64,000 nt of DNA. Source: Bradyrhizobium uaiense (GTDB taxonomy: Bacteria; Pseudomonadota; Alphaproteobacteria; Rhizobiales; Xanthobacteraceae). Position 1 is the stretch's first letter, and the number at the start of each line of letters is the position of its first letter. The stretch lies in assembly GCF_010811875.1 (NCBI RefSeq), contig NZ_VKHP01000003.1:1-64000 (forward strand). Direction: 5' to 3'. A model generated the notes under the pieces. It saw only the letters and a list, made by a program, of their open reading frames with translations. It did not search any database and had not been told where the DNA came from. Made by a program: the position numbers and the translations under genes. This document shows, in pieces, positions 29,726 to 39,308 of this stretch.

Positions 29726-30604
29726 TCACGCCGATTTGGTCTCAGCCGTGGCGATCCAGATTCCGGCGAACACCGCGATCAGGCCGACCACCAGGTTGGC
29801 CGTAATCGGCTCGCCGACCAGTTGCTTGGCCAGCAGCCCGGCAGCGATCGGATTGACCGTCATGGTGTTCGCGACACGAGTCGGTGAGGCCCGCTCCAGC
29901 GCCAGCACCCACAGGATGAAGGCCAACGCGCCGCCGGCTATCCCGAGATAGAGCCCCGCGATCCACTGCGATGGTCCTAACTCGCGCAGCGGCGCCAGGC
30001 TGCCGGTGAACGTCCCCACCGTCACCAGCGCAGCCGCGCCCGCGCCCATGCCGACCGCGAGGAAGCCGAGCGCGCTGGAGCGGCGGATGAACGGTCGCGA
30101 CAGCACGTTGTAGAACGCCATGCAGAGCACCGCGGCAGCCATGATCAGTTCGCCCCGCCACGCCCCCGGTGGCGCGGCCGACAGCCCGGATGCCAGTGCG
30201 GCCGCCACGCCGAGCACCGCAATCGCGACCCCCGCCGATTTGCGCATCGACAACGGCTCGATGCCGAGCAAGGCGCCGACCACCATGGTGGAGAGCGGCA
30301 GCGTCGCCAGCGCCAGGCTGGCGCGCGCTGCCGTCGTGTAGGACATCGCGAGATTATAGAGCACGAAGAACACGCCGAAGAAGGCGACGCCGAGCACCGC
30401 GACCGCCGGCAAATCCTCGCGCCGCGGCCATTTCGCACCTAGCAGGATCGCGGCCGGAAGCACGCAGAGAAAGCCGATCGCCCAGCGCAGGATCGCAAGC
30501 GTGATCGGGTCGGCATTGCCGGCCAGGTAGCGCGTGATCGCGGCCGCCGTGCCGCCAAGGCAGCTCGAGACCAAGGCAATCGCAACGCCGATCCACTCGC
30601 CCAT
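29726..30604 (-). CDS. EamA-family (DMT) transporter
   Basis: 292 residues with ten predicted helices in two EamA repeats (about 5-140 and 150-285). Examples are CLGGTAAAITRYLAGNADP in the first and GGALAFILWVLALERASPTR in the second. Members export amino acids or other metabolites. It is divergent from the XRE regulator, 79 bases away, which may control it. The start at 30604 follows GGGGACCGGG. Confidence 0.88.
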   Translation of the reverse strand: MGEWIGVAIALVSSCLGGTAAAITRYLAGNADPITLAILRWAIGFLCVLPAAILLGAKWPRREDLPAVAVLGVAFFGVFFVLYNLAMSYTTAARASLALATLPLSTMVVGALLGIEPLSMRKSAGVAIAVLGVAAALASGLSAAPPGAWRGELIMAAAVLCMAFYNVLSRPFIRRSSALGFLAVGMGAGAAALVTVGTFTGSLAPLRELGPSQWIAGLYLGIAGGALAFILWVLALERASPTRVANTMTVNPIAAGLLAKQLVGEPITANLVVGLIAVFAGIWIATAETKSA

Positions 30605-30683
30605 CCCGGTCCCCATGCGCTTTGGGTTCGCTTGTGGCATCTTGCCCGGTGAGATCATTCCGGCAACTACCTGGCAGGTATTC

Positions 30684-31505
30684 ATGTCGCAGCAGCGCGA
30701 TTTTGCAGCCAGCCTGCGCTGGTGGCGACAGCGCAAGGGTCATTCGCAACTCGAGCTCGCCGGGCGCGCGGATATCTCGCAGCGCCATCTGAGCTTCCTC
30801 GAACTCGGCCGCGCGGCACCGAGCCGTGACATGGTGATCCGGCTCGCCGCGGCGCTCGACGTGCCATTGCGCCAGCAGAACGCGCTCTTGGTCGCGGCCG
30901 GCTTTGCACCGGTGTGGCGGCAAACCGACCTTGCCGCGCCGGAGCTCGCCCAGATCCGTTACGCACTGGATTTCATATTGGCGCAACAGGAGCCTTTCCC
31001 TGCCGTCGTTGTCGACCGGCACTGGAATCTGCTGCTCGCCAATTCAGGCGCCGTACGGCTGGTGGAATTCCTGGTCGGGCCACTGTCGCCCGGCACGGCG
31101 GTCAATCTCGCCGACGCACTGGTCGCTCCAGATGTGCTGCGGCCCTATCTCACCAATTGGACCGAGGTCGCCAGCTACTTCGTCCGCAGCGTCGAGGCCG
31201 ATGCCGCCGCCGACGGCACGACCGCAACGGCGGACCTGCTCAAGCGCCTGCTGGCCTATGACGGTGTCGGGGCTGCGCTAACCGCGCCGCCTGCGGGGCC
31301 TCCCTCCGGGCCCGTGCTGCCGATGCTGTTCCGCAAGGGCGACGTCCGCCTCAAGCTGTTCACGACGATCGCGACACTGGGCACGCCGCAGGACGTCACG
31401 TTGCAGGAGCTGCGCATCGAAAGTTTCTTTCCGATGGACAATGAGACCGCGCAGATCTTTCGAAGCTGGTCGAAGGCGCGCGATCCCGAATCAGCTCAAT
31501 CGTAG
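30684..31505 (+). CDS. XRE-family regulator with MmyB-like ligand-binding domain
   Basis: A 273-residue protein. An N-terminal helix-turn-helix (about 8-65) contains SLRWWRQRKGHSQLELAGRA and ISQRHLSFLELGRA. A PAS-like MmyB/MLTR domain (about 95-265) contains PFPAVVVDRHWNLLLANSGA. MmyB-type regulators sense small ligands such as fatty acids. It is divergent from the EamA exporter, its likely target. Its 3' end overlaps the convergent metallohydrolase by 10 bases. Confidence 0.9.
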   Translation: MSQQRDFAASLRWWRQRKGHSQLELAGRADISQRHLSFLELGRAAPSRDMVIRLAAALDVPLRQQNALLVAAGFAPVWRQTDLAAPELAQIRYALDFILAQQEPFPAVVVDRHWNLLLANSGAVRLVEFLVGPLSPGTAVNLADALVAPDVLRPYLTNWTEVASYFVRSVEADAAADGTTATADLLKRLLAYDGVGAALTAPPAGPPSGPVLPMLFRKGDVRLKLFTTIATLGTPQDVTLQELRIESFFPMDNETAQIFRSWSKARDPESAQS

Positions 31506-32323
31506 AAGTCGGGCGACAGCTTCAGCCCGTCGCGCTGGGCCTTGTCGTGGTTGATCCAGAGCTGCGCCTTTTCCTTGGTCAGCATGTCGGCGATCTTCTG
31601 CATCGAGGCGACCGTCTGCTCCTTGCTGGCATTTAGGCTCGGCACGCGGCGATTGTCCCAATTGTCCCTGAAGTGAACGGCGTCGCCGGTCAGCACGAGC
31701 GCGCCGGTGTGCGGCAGCTTCACCAGCAGCGACTGGTGGCCGGGCGTGTGGCCCGGTGTCGACAGGATGGTGACGCTGCCGTCGCCGAACACGTCGCGAT
31801 CACCCTCGAGCTTGGTGACGGGATGCTCGGGCTTGAAGCGCGGCGCGTTGTTGGCGCCGGGCCATTCATACTCCGCCTTCTGCACATACAGCATCGCGGA
31901 CGGGAACATTTCGACATTGCCGACGTGATCGGGATGGGTATGCGAAACGGCGATCGCCTTGATGTCCGACGGCTTCACCCCGAGCTGGTCGAGCTGCGCG
32001 GCGAGCGTCTTCGGCCGCCGCCAGGTCACGGCCTTGGGATCGGCGGGCGCGAGGCCGTTCGGCATCGCCGCCACCGCGTCGGGAATGCCGGTGTCCCATA
32101 GGAACCAGCCCCGGGCGTGCTTGATCAGGTAGCAATTGTCGACGAAGTCCATCGACTTGCCTTCGTTGACGCCGGGCGACCAGCGCGAAATGTCGCCGGC
32201 AACGCCTTCGCCGCAATTGAGGATGTAAAGCCGCTCGACGCCTGATTTCGCCGGTTGGGCCTCGGCATGGGGCGTCGCCGCCACAGCCCAGATCAACATC
32301 GCAAGACCGATTGCCTTCCTCAC
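31496..32323 (-). CDS. Exported metallo-beta-lactamase-fold hydrolase (AHL-lactonase-like)
   Basis: 275 residues with a signal peptide (about 1-22, ending AEAQ). The metal-binding HTHPDH is at H128-H133, with the downstream TPGHTPGH, TGDAVHF and INHDK ligands, so all expected dinuclear zinc ligands are visible. The spacing and the LYILNCGEG / NCYLIKHARGWFLWDTG segments resemble N-acyl-homoserine lactonases of the AiiA/AttM type. The periplasmic location would be unusual for that group. The substrate is unproven. Confidence 0.85.
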   Translation of the reverse strand: MRKAIGLAMLIWAVAATPHAEAQPAKSGVERLYILNCGEGVAGDISRWSPGVNEGKSMDFVDNCYLIKHARGWFLWDTGIPDAVAAMPNGLAPADPKAVTWRRPKTLAAQLDQLGVKPSDIKAIAVSHTHPDHVGNVEMFPSAMLYVQKAEYEWPGANNAPRFKPEHPVTKLEGDRDVFGDGSVTILSTPGHTPGHQSLLVKLPHTGALVLTGDAVHFRDNWDNRRVPSLNASKEQTVASMQKIADMLTKEKAQLWINHDKAQRDGLKLSPDFYD

Positions 32324-32451
32324 GTCGCCCTCCGCTGATCGCGCCGGTTACTTCAACGCACGCGGGCGCAATGTGCCGTCTCATCGCCGGCCGTGGAAGA
32401 CGCAGGCACGTGTCGATCGATCAATTGAATGCGAGGGAATGGCGGCGGCTG

Positions 32452-33444
32452 CTAGACCATTTCCGCCGGCGCCAGCCGGCAGGTCTCGCTGCTGATCTCG
32501 ACCTGCAAGGTCGCGTGATGAATGCTGAATCGCTCCGACAGCTCTGCGCAGACCCGATGCAGGAAAATATCATCATGCCCGCCAGGCCGAACCAGATGCG
32601 CGGTCAAGGCGGTCTCGCTGGTGCTCATCGCCCAGATGTGCAGATCGTGCACCTCGGTGACACCCTCGAGCGCGGCGAGATAGTCCCTCACCTGCTTGAG
32701 ATCGATCCCCCTCGGCACCGCGTCGAGCGCGAGGTTGACGCTGTCGCGGGCAAGCTCCCAGCCGCTCAGCAGCACGACCACGGCGATGGCCAGGCTGATC
32801 GCCGGATCGAGCCACTGCCAGCCGGTCGCCATGATCAGCAGCGCGGCGATCACGACGCCGAACGAGACGCCGGCATCGGCCGCCATGTGCAGATAGGCGC
32901 CGCGGACGTTGAGGTCGCTGTCGCGGCCGCGCATGAACAGCAGCGCAGTGCCGCCATTGATCAGGATGCCGAGCGCCGCGACCCAGACCACGGTCCAGCT
33001 TGCGACCTCCGCCGGCTCGCGGAAGCGGTTGATCGCCTCGACGGCAATGCCGCCGACCGCGATCAGCAGCAGCCCGGCATTGAACAACGCCGCCAGGATC
33101 GAGGCGCGGCGGTAGCCATAGGTGTGGGTATCGGTCGGGCGCCGGCCGGCGAGCCACGCGCCGCCCCAGGCCAACAGCAGCGCGATGACGTCGGAGAGAT
33201 TGTGAACGGCGTCGGAGATCAGCGCCAGCGAGTTGGCGGAGTAACCGAAGATCAGCTCCGCGATGACGAAGGCGGTGTTGAGCGAGGCGCCGACCGCAAA
33301 CGCCGTGCCGAAGCTGGCGGGCGCGTGGCTATGCCCGGCATGCGAATGGCCGGCATGGGAATGGCCGCTGTGCGAATGACCACTGTGGGAATGGCCGTGA
33401 GAATGACCGCTGTGGTCATGGTCGTGACTGTGATTATGCGCCAT
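32452..33444 (-). CDS. Cation diffusion facilitator (CzcD-like metal exporter)
   Basis: 330 residues. The N-terminal tail of about 40 residues is a His-rich repeat (HSHSGHSHAGHSH pattern), typical of metal-buffering ends in CDF proteins. Six helices follow, with the transport-site motifs NSLALISDAVHNLSD and HMAADAGVSFG, then a C-terminal cytoplasmic domain (EVHDLHIWAMS). It exports Zn2+, Co2+ or similar ions. The start at 33444 directly begins the His tail. Confidence 0.93.
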   Translation of the reverse strand: MAHNHSHDHDHSGHSHGHSHSGHSHSGHSHAGHSHAGHSHAPASFGTAFAVGASLNTAFVIAELIFGYSANSLALISDAVHNLSDVIALLLAWGGAWLAGRRPTDTHTYGYRRASILAALFNAGLLLIAVGGIAVEAINRFREPAEVASWTVVWVAALGILINGGTALLFMRGRDSDLNVRGAYLHMAADAGVSFGVVIAALLIMATGWQWLDPAISLAIAVVVLLSGWELARDSVNLALDAVPRGIDLKQVRDYLAALEGVTEVHDLHIWAMSTSETALTAHLVRPGGHDDIFLHRVCAELSERFSIHHATLQVEISSETCRLAPAEMV

Positions 33445-33525
33445 GGCAACCGTCGCCCGAGATCGTCGGCGACGGTTATAGCGCGGAGAAATGTGGATAC
33501 TATCACACCGCTGGTGACGAAAGCG

Positions 33526-33606
33526 GTAGGGCAGATTAGCCGAAGGCGTAATCCGCCACGCCACGGCAAGTACGGCGGGTTACGGCTTTCGCCTAACCCG
33601 CCCTAC
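33526..33606. repeat. Palindromic intergenic repeat upstream of the CDF gene
   Basis: Two imperfect inverted arms of about 32 bases (33526-33557 and 33574-33606), both beginning or ending with GTAGGGC/GCCCTAC, flank a short centre. This is a REP-like element of a type common in Bradyrhizobium intergenic DNA. It sits between the ends and starts of parC and the CDF gene. Confidence 0.7.
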
Positions 33607-33613
33607 GCATCAA

Positions 33614-35869
33614 CTACTCCACGCCGCGATTGAACTTGTTCGACTTCGGCAGGCCATGGGCGAGCCGGCCGGCATCGGCGCGGTTGCCGCGCCAGTCGGC
33701 CAGTTCCTTGATGGTCATGCTGTGCTCGCGGCCGGCGGAGTCCTTCCAGGTCAGGCCGGTCTTGGCATCGAACACCGCGACGTCGGACAGCTCCGAGCTG
33801 GTGTATTTCTGCAGCCGCACGCCGCGGCCGCGCGCCATCTCCGGCACCTGGTCGAGACCGAACAGCACCATCTTGTGGTTGGTGCCGATCACGGCGACGG
33901 TGTCGCCCATCACGGTCGTGATCGCGCGGGCCTCGTTCGGCATGTCGACATTGAGCACCTGCTTGCCCTTGCGGGTGTTGCCGACGCAGTCCTCTTCCTT
34001 GACGACGAAGCCCTGCCCCTCGCTGCTCGCGATCAGGAATTTGCGCTCGCCCTTGTTGACGAACAGCGAGATGATCGCCGCGTCCTGCTCGAGGTCGATG
34101 AACATGCGGATCGGCTCGCCATGGCCGCGGCCGCCCGGCAGTTTTGCGACGTCGAGCGAGTAGAACTTGCCGTTGGTGGCGAACAGCAGCAGCTTCGATG
34201 TGGTCTCGGCAAAGAACGAGTGCTCGAGCTTGTCGTCGGTCTTGAAGGCAAGCCCGGAGAGATCCTCGACATGGCCCTTCAGCGTCCGCACCCAGCCCTT
34301 CTCCGAGATCACGACGGTGCACGGCTCGCGCTCGACCAGCGCCTCCTCGATCGCGGCGAGGTCGTGCTCGGGCGCATCGGCGAAGGTGGTGCGGCGCTTG
34401 CCGAGCGGCGTCTTCGGTCCGAAGATGTCGCGGACCTTGCGGACCTGATCGCCGACCTTGGCCCATTGCTCGGTCTCGGAGCCGAGCAGCCCCTCGATGC
34501 CCTTCAGCTCCTTGCGAAGCTCCTTGTCCTCGGTGCGGATCTCCATCTCCTCCAGGCGCCGCAGATTGCGCAGGCGCATGTTGAGGATGGCCTCGGCCTG
34601 GATCTCGGTGAGATTGAAGGTCTTGATCAGGACGGGCTTCGGCTCGTCCTCGGTGCGGATGATCTTGATCACCTTGTCGAGGTTCAGATAGGCGACGAGG
34701 TGGCCGCCCAGCACTTCCAGCCGGTGCTCGATCTGCGTCTTGCGGAAGTTGGAGCGGCGGATCAGCACGTCGCGGAGATGGTCGAGCCATTCGCGCAGGC
34801 ACTCGGCAAGGCCGACCACCTTCGGGATACGGCCCTTGATCAGCACGTTCAGGTTCAGCGAGATCTTGCTTTCCAGCTCGGTCAGCCGGAACAGCGACTC
34901 CATCATCAGCGCCGGATCGACGGTGCGCGATTTCGGCTCGAGCACGACCCGGACGTCTTCGGCCGACTCGTCACGGATGTCGGCCACCAGCGGCAGCTTC
35001 TTCTCGTTGATGAGTTCGGCGACCTTCTCGACGATCCGCGACTTCTGCACCAGCCACGGGATCTCGGTGACGACCACCACCCAGCTGCCGCGCGCGCCCT
35101 CTTCCACGCTCCAGCGCGAGCGGGTGCGGAACGAGCCGCGCCCCGTGGTGTAGGCCTCGATGATCGATTCCTTGGAATCGACCACGATACCGCCGGTCGG
35201 AAAGTCCGGGCCCTTGACCCACTTCAGCAGCGCCTTCGACTTGGCGTCGGGCTTCTCGATCAGATGCAGCGCGGCGTCGCAGAGCTCGGCGGCGTTGTGC
35301 GGCGGGATCGATGTCGCCATGCCGACCGCGATGCCCTGCGCGCCGTTGGCGAGCAGGTTCGGGAAGCCGCCGGGCAGCACCACCGGCTCTTTCGACTGGC
35401 CGTCGTAATTGAGGCGGAACTCGACGCCGTCCTCGTCGATGCCGTCGAGCAACAGCCGCGCGACCTCGGTCATGCGGGCTTCGGTGTAGCGGTAGGCGGC
35501 CGGATTATCGCCGTCGATATTGCCGAAATTGCCCTGGCCGTCGACCAGCGGGTAGCGCGAGGAGAAATCCTGCGCGAGGCGCACCATGGCGTCGTAGATC
35601 GCCTGGTCGCCATGCGGATGGAACGAGCCCATCACGTCGCCGACGATCTTGGCGGACTTCTTGAATGCGGCGCGCGGGTCGAGCCCGAGCAGGTCCATGC
35701 CGTAAAGGATGCGCCGGTGCACCGGCTTCAGCCCGTCGCGGGCGTCCGGCAGCGCACGATGCATGATGGTCGAGAGCGCATAGGCGAGATAGCGCTCCTC
35801 GAGCGCATCACGCAGCGGCACCTCGTGAATTTCGGCCGGCTTTTCCGGCGGGGTCTGTCGCTTTCCCAT
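33614..35869 (-). CDS. parC: DNA topoisomerase IV subunit A
   Basis: 751 residues. The breakage-reunion domain has the catalytic Tyr128 in [10 protein letters not shown]. Motifs [17 protein letters not shown] and [17 protein letters not shown] are present, with a six-bladed C-terminal DNA-wrapping domain from about 490. It decatenates daughter chromosomes with ParE. The residue equivalent to the quinolone-target serine is Gln89, as I recall for other Rhizobiales ParC. It is the last gene of the minus-strand core, 166 bases from recO. Confidence 0.97.
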   Translation of the reverse strand: MGKRQTPPEKPAEIHEVPLRDALEERYLAYALSTIMHRALPDARDGLKPVHRRILYGMDLLGLDPRAAFKKSAKIVGDVMGSFHPHGDQAIYDAMVRLAQDFSSRYPLVDGQGNFGNIDGDNPAAYRYTEARMTEVARLLLDGIDEDGVEFRLNYDGQSKEPVVLPGGFPNLLANGAQGIAVGMATSIPPHNAAELCDAALHLIEKPDAKSKALLKWVKGPDFPTGGIVVDSKESIIEAYTTGRGSFRTRSRWSVEEGARGSWVVVVTEIPWLVQKSRIVEKVAELINEKKLPLVADIRDESAEDVRVVLEPKSRTVDPALMMESLFRLTELESKISLNLNVLIKGRIPKVVGLAECLREWLDHLRDVLIRRSNFRKTQIEHRLEVLGGHLVAYLNLDKVIKIIRTEDEPKPVLIKTFNLTEIQAEAILNMRLRNLRRLEEMEIRTEDKELRKELKGIEGLLGSETEQWAKVGDQVRKVRDIFGPKTPLGKRRTTFADAPEHDLAAIEEALVEREPCTVVISEKGWVRTLKGHVEDLSGLAFKTDDKLEHSFFAETTSKLLLFATNGKFYSLDVAKLPGGRGHGEPIRMFIDLEQDAAIISLFVNKGERKFLIASSEGQGFVVKEEDCVGNTRKGKQVLNVDMPNEARAITTVMGDTVAVIGTNHKMVLFGLDQVPEMARGRGVRLQKYTSSELSDVAVFDAKTGLTWKDSAGREHSMTIKELADWRGNRADAGRLAHGLPKSNKFNRGVE

Positions 35870-36035
35870 GGGGAGGCGTTAAACCTTGGCGCTGAATCGG
35901 GCAAGCCGCGAATCGCGTCAAACGCACGCCGATTCACCTGATTCGCGCAATTATTGCGCGGTCCGGTTGGTCGCCTGCAGGGCGATTTCGTTCCGGTCAC
36001 TGCGCGCATGACAGGGGCGCAAGAAGGTCAGCGCT

Positions 36036-36785
36036 TCACGTTTCCGCCAACCGGCTCCGGCGCTTCGTTACGGCGTTGATGAAGCCGTCACGGGCGTCGG
36101 AATGGCCCTGGCCGCGGGGCTCCAGCACATGGCGGAGCAGGAACAGGCCGGTGATCTGGAAACCGTCGCGCAGATCCTGCTCCGACCAGCTGTTGGCGCC
36201 GCCCTCGCCTTCGCGCAGGAACGCCGGCAACGGCAACAGCCGGTCGCGCCACGGCTCGCCGGCCGCGCGGGACACGGCGCCGCCGGATTTCGGCGACACA
36301 TAGATCAGGTCGGCGGTCTCACCGGTGGCCGCGCAATTTTCCAGGTCGAGCCCGAAGCCGAGCTCGGTCAGCATCGCCAGCTCGAACCGGATCAGGTGCA
36401 CGGCGGCAATGCCGGCGTCATCGAAATCGTCGAGCGTTCCCTGCAGCATCTCGTAGATGTCTTCGTGGGGATCGCGCTCCGGCAACAGCCGGGCCAGCGC
36501 CGCCAGATGCGTGACGCCATAGACCGCGTGCGACGAGGCCAGCAGCGTCGCCGCGCGCAGCCGCGTGCCTTCCAGCGCATACATCCCGAGATGCTCGTCG
36601 AGCCGCGCCCGCCACACCGCGGTGACGCTGTTGCCGGGCTGCAGCAGCGGCCGCATCCGCGAGCCGGCGCCGCCACGCACCAAACCGAGATGGCGGCCGT
36701 GCTCGCGCGTCAGGAGCTCGACGATGGCGGAGGATTCGCCATGCCGCCGCACGCCCAGCACGATGCCTTCGTCGGTCCATTCCAT
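36036..36785 (-). CDS. recO: DNA repair protein RecO
   Basis: 249 residues. The N-terminal OB fold begins [26 protein letters not shown], the usual RecO start. A helical C-terminal domain follows, with [22 protein letters not shown]. RecO loads RecA on SSB-coated single-stranded DNA with RecR. It is located between era and parC, as in many Rhizobiales. A divergent small membrane protein gene starts about 55 bases away. Confidence 0.95.
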   Translation of the reverse strand: MEWTDEGIVLGVRRHGESSAIVELLTREHGRHLGLVRGGAGSRMRPLLQPGNSVTAVWRARLDEHLGMYALEGTRLRAATLLASSHAVYGVTHLAALARLLPERDPHEDIYEMLQGTLDDFDDAGIAAVHLIRFELAMLTELGFGLDLENCAATGETADLIYVSPKSGGAVSRAAGEPWRDRLLPLPAFLREGEGGANSWSEQDLRDGFQITGLFLLRHVLEPRGQGHSDARDGFINAVTKRRSRLAET

Positions 36786-36838
36786 GTGCTAACTATACCG
36801 CCAACCGGTCCGATACTGAAGTTGCCTACATATGCGAG

Positions 36839-37147
36839 ATGATCGTAATGGCTAGCCTCATTGGCGACTTGATCGCCGCCGTGCTCGAATTTGCGTTCTG
36901 GGCAGCCTGGGAAATACTTCCGGCGCTCTGCTTCTTCACCGCACTTGCAGTGGTGTTTGCCGCAACGCTCGGCAAGGTGACGATCGAACGCCGAGGCGGC
37001 AGGATCGGCTGGACAGGAGTCCCCAGAATCACTCGTTCGCCTCAGGGCCGGATGGTCCTGTCGGCTTCGCTCGGCGTCATCATCGGCTTCGTCTTCTGGG
37101 TTATCGTCGTGAGCGCGGCCATCATCTTCCACGCCTACCAATCGTGA
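36839..37147 (+). CDS. Small membrane protein of unknown function
   Basis: 102 residues with two or three hydrophobic segments (about 5-45 and 74-98), separated by a basic loop (KVTIERRGGRIGW). A second ATG four codons in is possible. It is inserted on the opposite strand within the era-recO interval and is divergent from recO. No family was recognised. Confidence 0.65.
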   Translation: MIVMASLIGDLIAAVLEFAFWAAWEILPALCFFTALAVVFAATLGKVTIERRGGRIGWTGVPRITRSPQGRMVLSASLGVIIGFVFWVIVVSAAIIFHAYQS

Positions 37148-37157
37148 GGTCTAGCTC

Positions 37158-37559
37158 TTACGCGTTGAACCAGCCCTGCGCGTCGCCGGTGAAGGAATAA
37201 TACAGCCCGGCCGCGGTCAGGATGCAGGACACGATCTCGATGGCGCTGTCGATCTCCAGGCCCTTGTCGCCGATCACCTGCACCAGCGAGATCACCGACA
37301 GCACCAGCATCGCGGCCAGCGCCCAGCGCGGCCAGTTCTTGCGGTGCTGCGCGGCGAGCCGGACGAAATACACCAGCAGCAGGATCATGCAGCCGGCGGT
37401 CAGGGTCTCGCCGGTGATGATCTGCTCGGTCCTCTCGAAGGTCGGCGTGCGGTCCTGGAACGCCACCGACAGCGCGTCGAGCGTCAGCGACAGATAGAGC
37501 AGCACTTCAAACCACAGCACGTTTCTGGGCACGTTCATCGCTCTGGGCACGCTCATCAC
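37158..37559 (-). CDS. Inner-membrane protein of unknown function
   Basis: 133 residues with about four hydrophobic helices (VLWFEVLLYLSLTLDAL, TAGCMILLLVYFVRLAA, WALAAMLVLSVISLVQVIG, IVSCILTAAGLYYSF). It starts 11 bases after the era stop, so it is probably the last gene of the lepB-rnc-era transcript. The first ATG has several nearby alternatives (next codon, or residue 8). No family was recognised. Confidence 0.7.
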   Translation of the reverse strand: MMSVPRAMNVPRNVLWFEVLLYLSLTLDALSVAFQDRTPTFERTEQIITGETLTAGCMILLLVYFVRLAAQHRKNWPRWALAAMLVLSVISLVQVIGDKGLEIDSAIEIVSCILTAAGLYYSFTGDAQGWFNA

Positions 37560-37570
37560 AAACGCCGGCT

Positions 37571-38494
37571 CTATTCCTTCGGGAAATCCAGTCCCATTTC
37601 CTTGTAGCGGTCGGGATCGTCGCCCCAGTTCTCGCGCACCTTGACGAACAGGAACAGATGCACCGGCACGCCCATGATCTCGGCGATCTCGGCGCGCGCC
37701 TGCGCACCGATCGACTTGATGGTGGCGCCGCCCTTGCCGAGCACGATCTTGCGCTGGCTCTCGCGTTCGACAAAGATCGTCTGCTCGATGCGGATCGACT
37801 TGTCCTTGCGGTCGGTCCAGCTGTCGGTCTCGACCGTCGACTGGTACGGCAATTCCTGATGCAGATGGCTGTAGATCTTCTCGCGGGTGATCTCGGCCGC
37901 CAGATGCCGCATCGGCGCATCCGACATCTGGTCCTCGGGATAGAGGAACGGGCCCGCGGGCACCATTTTCGCCAGCGCCTTGCGCAGATCGTCGACGCCG
38001 TTGCCGGACAGCGCCGAAATCATGAACGTGTGCTCGAAGCGCATCCGCTCGTTGGCGGCCTGCGCCAGCGCCAGCAGCTTCTCGCGCTGCACGAGGTCGA
38101 CCTTGTTCAGCACCAGAATCTTGGGATGCGCGACGGTTTCCAGCTTGGCCAGGATCGCGTTGGCCTCCTCGTCGATACCCGATTTCGCATCGAGCAGCAC
38201 GCAGACGAGATCGGCATCATGGGCGCCGCTCCAGGCGGTCGACACCATGGCGCGGTCGAGCCGGCGCCGTGGCGCGAAGATGCCGGGCGTGTCGACCAGG
38301 ATGATCTGCGCGTTGCCCTCGATCACGATGCCGCGGATCAGCGCGCGCGTGGTCTGCACCTTGCGCGAAACGATGGTGACCTTGGAGCCTACCAGCGCGT
38401 TGACCAGCGTCGACTTGCCGACATTGGGCGCACCGATCAGCGCGACGAAGCCACAGCGCGTCGCGTCTCCCTGCTCTTTGGTTTCGTCAGTCAT
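37571..38494 (-). CDS. era: GTPase Era
   Basis: 307 residues. G1 is GAPNVGKST (residues 21-29), G3 is DTPGIF, G4 is NKVD, and a C-terminal KH domain carries GKGGATIKSIG. It assists 16S rRNA maturation and 30S assembly. It overlaps the end of rnc by 8 bases, so the two are translationally coupled. Confidence 0.97.
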   Translation of the reverse strand: MTDETKEQGDATRCGFVALIGAPNVGKSTLVNALVGSKVTIVSRKVQTTRALIRGIVIEGNAQIILVDTPGIFAPRRRLDRAMVSTAWSGAHDADLVCVLLDAKSGIDEEANAILAKLETVAHPKILVLNKVDLVQREKLLALAQAANERMRFEHTFMISALSGNGVDDLRKALAKMVPAGPFLYPEDQMSDAPMRHLAAEITREKIYSHLHQELPYQSTVETDSWTDRKDKSIRIEQTIFVERESQRKIVLGKGGATIKSIGAQARAEIAEIMGVPVHLFLFVKVRENWGDDPDRYKEMGLDFPKE

Positions 38495-39308
38495 GGGTAC
38501 CGACGCCTTCGCGCTCGATCATCGCGGATGCTGCTGCCTTCTCTGCCGCACGCTTGTTGCCACCGACGCCCTCGGCGGAGACGAGGCCCGGCAGGTCGAC
38601 CGCAACGCGGAATTGCGGATCGTGGTGCGGGCCAGTGCGTTCGACCTCGCGATAGACGGGCGTCGGCAATCCCTTGCCCTGCGCCCATTCCTGCAACACG
38701 GTCTTGGGATCGCGCAGCGGCCGGCGCAGCTTGTGCATCCGCTCGGTCCAGTTGCGCTCGACGAACTGGCGCGCGGCCTCGTAGCCGCCGTCGAGGAAGA
38801 TCGCCCCGATCACCGCTTCGCAGATATCGCCGAGCACGGACTTGCGCAGCCGCGCGCCCTCGACCGCCTTGACCATGCCGAGCTTGATGTCCTCGAGCAA
38901 TCCGAGCGCCTTGGCGACGTCGGCGCAGCTCTCCTTGCGCACGAGGTCGGCGAGCCGCTTCGACAATTCGCCCTCGTCGGCCTTCGGGAACGCCCGGAAC
39001 AGCATGTCGGACACGATCAGCCCGAGCACGTGGTCGCCGAGGAATTCCAGCCGCTGGTAGCTGTCGGCGCGGTTGCGGGTGGCGGGCTTCAGCGCGGACA
39101 CGTGGGTGAACGCGGTGGTCAGCAGTGCGGCATCGGAGAACGTGTACCCGATGCGCGCCTCGGTACCCGCGATCGCGGCCTTCTCTTCGGCGGCCTTGGC
39201 CGCCTTGCTGCGACGTTTCTTCGGCGCGGCTGCGCTATCGGCGGCTGGCGTCTGGCTCGGCTCGCCGGTGGGCGCTTGATCGTTGATGGCTGCGGTGTCG
39301 TCGTTCAT
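38487..39308 (-). CDS. rnc: Ribonuclease III
   Basis: 273 residues with the RLEFLGDHVLG catalytic signature and a C-terminal double-stranded RNA-binding domain (DPKTVLQEWAQGKGLPTPVY). It cleaves rRNA precursors and structured mRNAs. There is an unusual N-terminal extension of about 50 residues rich in Ala/Lys (PKKRRSKAAKAAEEKAA). The start at 39308 is fixed by an ATGA overlap with lepB; the open frame extends 9 codons upstream. Confidence 0.96.
   Translation of the reverse strand: MNDDTAAINDQAPTGEPSQTPAADSAAAPKKRRSKAAKAAEEKAAIAGTEARIGYTFSDAALLTTAFTHVSALKPATRNRADSYQRLEFLGDHVLGLIVSDMLFRAFPKADEGELSKRLADLVRKESCADVAKALGLLEDIKLGMVKAVEGARLRKSVLGDICEAVIGAIFLDGGYEAARQFVERNWTERMHKLRRPLRDPKTVLQEWAQGKGLPTPVYREVERTGPHHDPQFRVAVDLPGLVSAEGVGGNKRAAEKAAASAMIEREGVGTHD

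Noticed and set aside
33656-35941. A 761-residue plus-strand open frame opposite parC
   Set aside because: Antisense shadow of a clear ParC; no recognisable domain and unusual composition.
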